This document shows positions 57,666 through 64,000 of a stretch of DNA of 64,000 nucleotides, piece by piece. The notes under the pieces were generated by a model. It did not search any database, was not told the origin of the DNA, and saw only the letters and a program-made list of their open reading frames with translations. The DNA is from Miscanthus floridulus (lineage: Eukaryota; Streptophyta; Magnoliopsida; Poales; Poaceae), in NCBI RefSeq assembly GCF_019320115.1, contig NC_089595.1, positions 112,298,461 through 112,362,460 on the forward strand, read 5' to 3'. The translations under genes and the position numbers were made by a program. The number at the start of each line of letters is the position of its first letter. Position 1 is the first letter of the stretch.

Positions 57666-58090
57666 GGGATCCATACCGTCGCCAACCACTCTAGCTCCAA
57701 GCGTATAGACCTGGGTCAAAACTCTGATGCTAGGGAAGAGGCTGGCACACCTTGATGTAACCCGTGGCCATGACGTGCCATACCTGGAGATTTACATCAA
57801 GAACAGTATCGGGCATGCCATTGCTGTTCTGCCTAATCCTCGTACGGACACTGACAGGCGCGTTAGTTCGTCATGACGTCCGTTGGGACGGAGTGGAATG
57901 TCATTACCGGCAGATGACGCCTGCGCATGGCGCTAGTGACGAATAGGCCGCGACATGGAGCCATCCCTATTGACATCTACAGGATCGGCGGGACCCGCAT
58001 GAAGTAGAAGAAGGACCCAGCAACCCTGGAAGCCTTCTTCTCTCTCGTTCTTCTCCTTTTCCTTCTCTGTAACCCGTGCTTTTCCTTCGC

Positions 58091-58098
58091 ATATAAAA
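58091..58098 (+). promoter_or_regulatory. TATA box of the 57316-58403 LTR
   Basis: ATATAAAA in CTTCGCATATAAAAGAAG, about 310 bases before the LTR end. Confidence 0.65.
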
Positions 58099-58531
58099 GA
58101 AGAAGCAGGGCACCCTATGATGGGGAGATGGGGACAAAAAGAGCACGACACGAGTACACGGCTGAGCGGCAAGCGAGCTCTCAGCACCCGTTCACTTCTT
58201 TGACCAGAGACCTGGGATCATATCCCGCTCTCGTCTGTTTATAACCCCAACTACAAACCAAGTGCCGGTAACATGAGCAGCAGCGAACTGGATGTAGGGA
58301 CATTTCACTATAACTAGTATAAACCGTTGTGTCCTTCGAGCACAACATTCGAGCCAGACGCGCAAATACAAATTTACTCATCGGTGGTCCAAAAATATCG
58401 ACAGTTGGCATGCTAGGTAGGGGCTTTTTGCGCATCTCGACATCCACATCAGGCCTCGGATGGCAGGTCACGGCGTTAGCTGGGTCCCGGGCGTGCACGT
58501 GCGCTTTGGGAACCTAGACTTCATCGTTACG

Positions 58532-60693
58532 ATGGAGGGAGAGTTGGCGTAGGTTCCCACCACCGTCTAGCCTCTCCACTCCGCTGGCCTCGATGCGATC
58601 GCCGAGGCGCTTGAGGAGCTGTAGCTGCATGCACCGAAGGCCCGCGCCTCCGAAAGCGACCAACTCCTCGGCTTCGATTACGGGAGGCTAGAGCATCAGC
58701 TCGGCGCCTTCCTAGGACCCCGACCGTCTCGAGAGGACCTACGCCGCCTCACCTTCTCGTTCGCCAATATCATGACACAGCTTGTCGGAGGAGAGCCGCT
58801 CTCCCCGGAATACCTCATCCGGAGCGCCCCGACAGTGCTCCCGTTCGGTCTACGCAATGCCATAGAGACCGTTGGCCACCTTATGGCGCAGCGCACGCCC
58901 CCATCACCTACGAACAATGAGTTCGTGGGGATGACCAAATACGTCGCATAGTCTTACCATGACCTTCTCATGGGAGAATCGGAGTCGCCCTCCGACTCTG
59001 ACTTCAGCAGGGGGAGCCATCACCCCTCGTGATAATGTTTCATGGCAGGTACCCCCGAGGGATACATCAAAAGCATCCACGAGGGAGGGGCTACCCCAAT
59101 GGATGACCTCGATGACAAGGTTGAGGTGGATGCAGGGCCCCACCTCGCCTGCGGGTAGAGAAGCTGAGGGCGTGGCACCAAGAGCTCGAAGAAGCACGAC
59201 TCCAGCTCGAGCAGGAACACGCGGAGCTCCAGCGAGAGATCGAGCGCCACAGAGACGGTGGGCGTGCGTGCACCATGGACCGCGATGTGAACCGGAGGTT
59301 CATCAAGAACGATGAAGCCCTCCCACACTTCACCCGGGTAAGCCAAAACATCGCTGCCATGGCAGCCTTGCTCTAGGGGCTTCCAGAGCCCGCGACACCT
59401 GAGGATCGTTGGGCCCATCGCGAGATTCGCACGCTACTCGATCGTACGGCGGCGCAACAGGCCGAGAGCTCGCTGTCCTGACAACACGAGCTGGACGCCA
59501 GCCAGCGCGCCCTAAGAGCAACCTTACAGGGACATGTCAGTCCACCAGGTGCAGCGAGGCGGCAGGCCACGCGCTGCGGCCCCGGTGCATGAACGTCTTA
59601 GCCTCCACCATGACGTGCGCAACACCCTGGATGCCCACAGGTGTGCCCACGGCGATGACAGAGAGGAGGCTAGACATGGTTATCACCCTCTTCGTGGCGG
59701 ACGCTATGACAGTGGTGAGGACTAAAGCCCAAGCCCCGACTTGCCGGGACCTCAGGCCTTTAGCCGACATATCCTCAACGTCGTCTTCCCACCGCGGTAC
59801 AGACCGCCAACTAACATGCCGAAATACTCCGGGGAAACAAACCCTGGACTGTGGTTCAAGGATTATCGGCTTGCTTGCCAGGCCGATGGAGCGGATAGTG
59901 ACAATTTCATTCTCCGCAACCTTCCATTATTCCTGACCGATTTGGCGCGAATGTGGTTGGAACACCTTCCACCCAACCGAATCTAAAGTTGGGTGGACCT
60001 AAAAGAGATCTTCGTGGGAAACTTCTAGGGCACATACGCACGTCCTGGGAACCTATGGGATCTCAAAAACTACCAACAGAAGTCAGGGGAACTCTTTGTG
60101 GGTACATCCGACGCTTCTCCCGATAGTGCAATGAGTTGCCTGATGTTGCCAACGCTGATGTCAAAGGAGCTTTCCTGTCCGGGACCACCTGTGAGTCCCT
60201 GGTTCACAAGTTGGGACGTAAGGGCCCGTGAACCACCAAGGAGCTCCTCGACATCACCACCAGCTATGCCTCGGGCGAGGAGGCGGCTGGGCGATTTTTG
60301 ACTGCCCCAAGGGTAAGGCAAAGCGGGACGAGGACGCTGGCGAAGGCGCCTCCAATTTCCCCAACAACAAGAAGAAAAAGCAGCAATGCGAGGGCTCGCT
60401 CATGGCCACTACCGACCGCAAGGGGGTTATAAGACCACCGAGGGTACCCCAGACCACTTCGAGAAGCTACTCAAAGGGCCATGCCTGAACCATGCTTTCC
60501 CCATCAAGCACCTATACAAGGACTACGTCCTTATGAAGCGATTCTTGTCCGGAGGCTCCAACAAGGGGGAGCATAGGAAGGAGCCCAAGCCGGCCTCAGA
60601 CGACGCCGAGGGGAAGGACGGTGGATTTCCGACGCTGGATGGCTCCCTCATGATCTTCAGAGGGTCAGCGCCCTACGACTCCAAGCACCGCTA
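58532..60693 (+). pseudogene. Gag of the third Tat-type element, heavily interrupted
   Basis: The likely start is the ATG at 58532 (MEGELA), after which TAG codons interrupt the frame three times within 100 bases. Later blocks include SFANIMTQLVGGEPLSPEYL, a Glu/Arg-rich coiled-coil segment at about 59160-59260, and the retrotransposon gag core near 59740-60060 (FPPRYRPPTNMPKYSGETNP, then RNLPLFLTDLARMWLEHLPP). A basic, Lys-rich stretch (about 60310-60390) follows where a nucleocapsid would lie, then LNHAFPIKHLYKDYVLMKRF. Several frame changes are needed to follow it. Confidence 0.7.
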
Positions 60694-60706
60694 GAAGCTT
60701 GTGCGC

Positions 60707-61432
60707 CGTGAGGTCTATACGACCGAGCCGCTAGCGCCTTCCTTCCTCTGATGGTCGGAGTCCACCATAACCTTTGATCGGATCGACCACCCGGAAAGCG
60801 TCCCACTGCTAGGAAGATACCCGCTCGTGGTCGACCCGATCATCGGCATGAAACATCTCACCAAGGTGCTGATGGATGGAGGCAGCAGCCTCAACATCAT
60901 GTATGCTACGCTCGACGCCATGGGCATCGACCGATCGCGCATCCAGCCGACCAAGGCACCTTTCCACGGCATCGCGAATGGAAAGCAGGCCGTGCCACTT
61001 GGGCATATCGATCTGTCCACTATCTTCGGGAATACGACCAATTATAGGATGGAGACCCTTACCTTCGAGGTGGTCGGGTTCTACGGGACCTACCATGCCA
61101 TCCTAGGATGTCCATGCTACATGAAGTTCATGGCCGTCCCCAACTACACCTATCTGAAGTTGAATATGCTGGGTCCATGCGGGGTCATCACCATCGGCAC
61201 CTCCTTCCAGCGCGCTTACGAGTGTGAGGTCGAGTGCTGCGAACACGCCGCGGCAATTGTCGCCTCCAAAGAGCTTGCGACCATTAGGGAGGAGGTCATC
61301 GAAGAAGCGCCCGACCCCAAGCGGTCAGTCGGATCTTTCAAGCCTATAGAGGGCGCTAAGGAGGTCCTCATAGACCCTAGCGGCTCCGAGGGCAAAGTGG
61401 TGCGCATCGGCACCACGCTTTCCTCCAAATAG
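60707..61432 (+). pseudogene. Aspartic protease region of the third Tat-type element
   Basis: The longest clean stretch (60827-61432) contains LTKVLMDGGSSLNIMY with the catalytic Asp codon at 60875, then GTYHAILGCPCYMKFMAVPN, the conserved second half of gypsy proteases. It ends at a TAG (61430-61432) in a position where the next block continues in the same frame, so the stop is a mutation, probably from CAG. Confidence 0.8.
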
Positions 61433-62311
61433 GAAAGCACGCTCGCCAACTTTCTCCATGCCAACAGAGACATCTTTGCGTGGAAACCCTCAGACATACC
61501 AGGCATTTCGAGAGAAGTCGCCGAGCATGCCTTGAAGATCAAGCTAGGCTCCAAGCCAGTGAAGTGGCGCCTGCGTCGCTTCAACGAGGAGAAATATAGG
61601 GCCATCGGCGAGGAAATTGTGAAGCTTTTGGCGGCCGGGTTCATCAAGGAAGTATACCATCCCGAGTGGTTAGTCAATCACGTTCTTGTACGAAAAAAGA
61701 GTGGGAAGTGGAGAATATGTGTTGACTAAACGAGTCTCAACAAAGCTTGTCCAAAGGATCTGTTTCCTTTGCCACGCATAGACCAAGTAGTCGACTCGAC
61801 CACAGGGTGCAAAATCCTTTGCTTCCTTGATGCGTACTTCGGGTACCATCAAATCGCAATGAAAGAGTCCGACCAGCTCATGACATCTTTCATCACCCCA
61901 TTTGGATCGTTCTGCTACGTCACAATATCGTTCGGCCTGAAGAACACGGGGGCTATGTACCAACGCTGCATGCTCAAGTATTTCGGGGATCTCATCGGGT
62001 GGACCGTTGAGGCCTATGTGGATGACATCATGGTCAAGCCCAAACAGGCTAATCAGGCCGTAGCCGACCTAGAGCAGACCTTCGTGAAACTCCGAGCAAA
62101 CGGCATCAAACTCAACCCCGAGAAGGGCATTTTCGGGGTCCCAAGGGGTATGCTGCTGGGTTTTATCGTCTCCAAGCATGGCATCGAAGCCAACCCAGAG
62201 AAGATCTTGGCCATCACGAGGATGGGTCCGGTCCAGAACATAAAGGGGGTCCAGCGAGTTGCAGGGTGCCTTACCGCGCTCAGGCACTTTATCTCATGCC
62301 TCGACGAATGA
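61433..62311 (+). pseudogene. Reverse transcriptase of the third Tat-type element
   Basis: Blocks in order are NRDIFAWKPSDIPGI, KWRLRRFNEEKYRAI, VLVRKKSGKWRICVD, a TAA stop (61727), NKACPKDLFPLPRIDQVVD, FLDAYFGYHQIAM (first catalytic Asp), TPFGSFCYVTISFGLKNTGA and AYVDDIMVK (about 62014-62037, the catalytic Asp pair). It then reaches KRGIEANPEK-type sequence and a TGA at 62309. A one-base deletion follows the TGA. All catalytic residues survive, but the frame does not. Confidence 0.88.
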
Positions 62312-63330
62312 GGTCTCCCCTCTATTGGCTTCTAAAGAAGGCCGACAGCTTCGAATGGATGCCCGAGGCCTAGGTGGCACTTGACAAGGTCAAACAGCTC
62401 CTGATAAGGGCCCTGATCTTGGTCCCCTCAACCGATGGGGAACTACTTCTGCTCTACATTACGGCCACCACGCAAGTGGTCAACGTCGCCCTGGTGGTAG
62501 AGTGAGAAGAAGAGGGACACGCCCTCAAAGTGCAGCATCCCGTGTACTTCATTAGCGAGGTCTTGTCCGACTCTAAGACTCGCTACCCCTAAATCCAGAA
62601 ACTTTTGTACACCGTCCTTATTGCCAAGAGAAAGTTGCATCACTACTTTGAGTCACATCCAGTGATGGTCGTGACGTCCTTCCCTCTCGGTGAGGTCATC
62701 CAAAACAGAGATGCCATAGGAAGAATCACGAAGTAGGCACTCGAGCTGATGGGTCAAGGCATTTCATATTCCCCTCGAACGTCCATCAAGTCCCAAGTGC
62801 TGGCTGATTTTGTTGTAGAGTGGACCAAGATCCAAATGCCACCAGCAGTTGTCGACCAAGAGTATTAGACGATGTACTTCGATGGATCGCTGATAAAGAA
62901 AGGCGCCGGTGTGGGGCTAGTCTTTGTTTTGCCCCTTGGGGTACACATGAGGTACATGGTTCGCATCTATTTCCCCTCCTCCAACATTGTGGCCGAGTAT
63001 GAGGCACTCATCAACGGCCTGCGCATCACCATCAAGTTGGGTATCCGACGGCTTGACGTCTGAGGCAACTCCTAGCTGGTCATCGACCAAGTCATGAAGG
63101 AATCAAACTACCACAATGCCAAGATGGTTGCGTATTGCCAAGAAGTCCGCTAGATGAAGGACAAGTTTGATGGTCTCAAGCTCAATCACATCCCGAGGCG
63201 TCTCAACGAGGCGGCCGACACGCTGGCGAAAACGGCATCTGGCCGAGAGCTGGTGTCGATGGGCGTCTTTGCCAGCGATCAGTACAAGCCCTCGGGTCTG
63301 CTACGAGGAGCCAAAATAGACTGGTGATGG
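62312..63330 (+). pseudogene. RNase H plus aRNH of the third Tat-type element
   Basis: In one frame after the deletion: LLKKADSFEWMPEA, HPVYFISEVLSDSKTRYP, KLLYTVLIAKRKLHHYFESH, VVTSFPLGEVI and VLADFVVEWTKIQMP, then the second RNase H with TMYFDGSLIKKGAGVGLVF, VAEYEALINGLRITIKLGIR, LVIDQV and NEAADTLAKTASGR. In-frame stops fall at 62371, 62503, 62590, 62734, 62866, 63061, 63073, 63151 and 63325. Eight of the nine can be matched to a Gln, Arg or Trp codon by one transition. Confidence 0.88.
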
Positions 63331-63430
63331 GCCGCCTGCCCTGGGCTCGGAGGCTAACCAGCCGGCGGCTCCATCTGACCTCGAAGTCATAGAGCTTAAC
63401 AAGGATCTAGCGATAGAGCCCGACCCTCTG

Positions 63431-63708
63431 GCTGACTAGAGGACGCCTTACCTCGACTACCTCCTCCATGAGGTGCTACCGATAGACAAAACAGAGGCTC
63501 AGCGGCTCGCGCGTTGTGTCAAGTCCTTTGTCGTTATTAATGGCGAGCTCTACAGGCAAAGCCACACCGAGATCCTACAGCGCTGCATCCCCATCGAACA
63601 AGGGAAATACTTGCTTAGTGATATCCACGGTGGGGTCTATGGGCACCATGCCGCACCGAGGACCCTGGTCAGAAACATGTTCCGACAAGGCTTCTACTGG
63701 CCCAGATA
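63431..63708 (+). pseudogene. Integrase N-terminus, cut off
   Basis: Reads PYLDYLLHEVLPIDKTEAQR, SFVVINGELYRQSHTEILQR and HGGVYGHHAAPRTLVRNMF, then RQGFYWPR, the HHCC zinc-binding region of gypsy integrase up to the first half. At 63709 similarity stops; the catalytic core is absent. Confidence 0.8.
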
Positions 63709-64000
63709 GAGCAGGATGGTCTGATTCTGATGGCTCCGGGGCAGTCGTCGAAGGCCCAGACAAGGCGAGATGGCCTGATTTCGCCGGTTCTGAGGCCACC
63801 GTTGAAGGTCCAGACGGGGTGGGACGGTTTGATTCCGCCGGCTTCGTGGGTGCGTCCTCCCCCTCCTGTCCCGTGGCATGCTGCAGGAAGGGTCCTGCCT
63901 ATGGCGAAGGCGGGTCCTCATCCCCGGTGGCCATATCATCCCATGGGATGGGCGACCCAGAGCTGTCATCCTCCTCCTCCTCCTCTTCTCCCGACGAACC
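63709..64000. other. Different sequence joined to the broken integrase
   Basis: A GC-rich stretch with three diverged repeats of about 54-60 bases (each with GATGG(T/C)CTGATT(C/T) or a close variant, then CCAGACRRGG), at about 63716, 63770 and 63815. The minus strand has a Ser/Pro-rich frame (SESDHPALSGP and SEPAKSGHLALSGP). I do not recognise the source; it may be another element's low-complexity coding region. Confidence 0.5.

Larger units (their letters stand above)
57316..58403 (+). mobile_element. 5' LTR of the third Tat-type element (1088 bp)
   Basis: The start TATCGATATTAGAG and the end AAAATATCGACA are inverted partners if the first dinucleotide was TG and has mutated to TA. It includes a 30-bp minisatellite (57415-57665) and a TATA box ATATAAAA (58091-58098). 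Directly after it comes GTTGGCATGCTAGGTAGGGG, which fits the primer-binding region of this lineage. Confidence 0.65.
57316..63708 (+). mobile_element. Third Tat-type Ty3/gypsy element, LTR to integrase, interrupted
   Basis: Starts with a 5' LTR (57316-58403), then a primer-binding region, gag, protease, reverse transcriptase, RNase H, aRNH and the N-terminus of integrase. It stops abruptly after FYWPR at 63708, where unrelated sequence begins. Every coding block is broken by stops. No 3' LTR lies in the window. Confidence 0.8.

Noticed and set aside
57444..57755. Open frames with APSRPTP-type repeats
   Set aside because: They come from a 30-bp minisatellite in an LTR; the unit length is a multiple of three, which keeps frames open by chance.
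58085..58110. miR164-like sequence (AGAAGCAGGGCAC)
   Set aside because: The match covers only 13 bases, lies just after an LTR TATA box, and has no precursor fold.

Overview
This is nuclear DNA from a grass, most likely a panicoid of the Andropogoneae (sorghum, Miscanthus or sugarcane type). The signs are plant GT-AG introns, GC-rich first exons, dense Stowaway- and Tourist-like MITEs, Tat-lineage Ty3/gypsy elements, and LTRs carrying CCGGACGC-type repeats. The species cannot be fixed from sequence alone.

Layout. 1-10.3 kb is nested LTR retrotransposons: an LTR end (to about 1349); a 5'-truncated Tat-lineage element (about 1350-9289) with decayed RNase H and integrase, a 110-bp tandem array, a multi-exon gene on the opposite strand and an intact 3' LTR; then a piece of an unrelated LTR (9290-10332). 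10.3-16.1 kb is MITEs, including a nested Tourist-like pair, two complete Stowaway-like elements and a 981-bp foldback. 17.2-21.5 kb is a three-exon clade A PP2C gene (ABA co-receptor type phosphatase) whose second intron holds a 648-bp Mutator-like MITE with a perfect 10-bp target duplication. 21.5-32 kb is repeats, a probable solo LTR (25082-27052) and a glucose-6-phosphate 1-epimerase-like pseudogene. 32-43 kb has little clear coding sequence; about 38724-42899 may be a Helitron that captured an exon of an APETALA2-type gene. 44.3-45.3 kb is a single-exon ERF061-like AP2/ERF gene. 48.9-49.2 kb is a small uncharacterised protein gene (minus strand). 51.0-53.0 kb is a three-exon gene for a plastid-type DUF3593 membrane protein with an 18-nt microexon. 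53.5-54.7 kb is a group III WRKY gene (minus strand) that appears to use a GC-AG intron. From 55.7 kb to the end are a MITE and two stacked Tat-lineage LTR elements; the inner one has its 5' LTR, gag, protease, reverse transcriptase and two RNase H domains but is cut off inside integrase.

Three of the five intact genes belong to stress or hormone regulatory families (PP2C, ERF, WRKY). Nothing shows they form a cluster with a shared function; they look like ordinary genes between transposon blocks. In the retrotransposons nearly all premature stops are explained by C-to-T or G-to-A changes, as expected from deamination of methylated cytosine in silenced copies. Exon coordinates are read by eye from splice signals and reading frame, not from transcript data.
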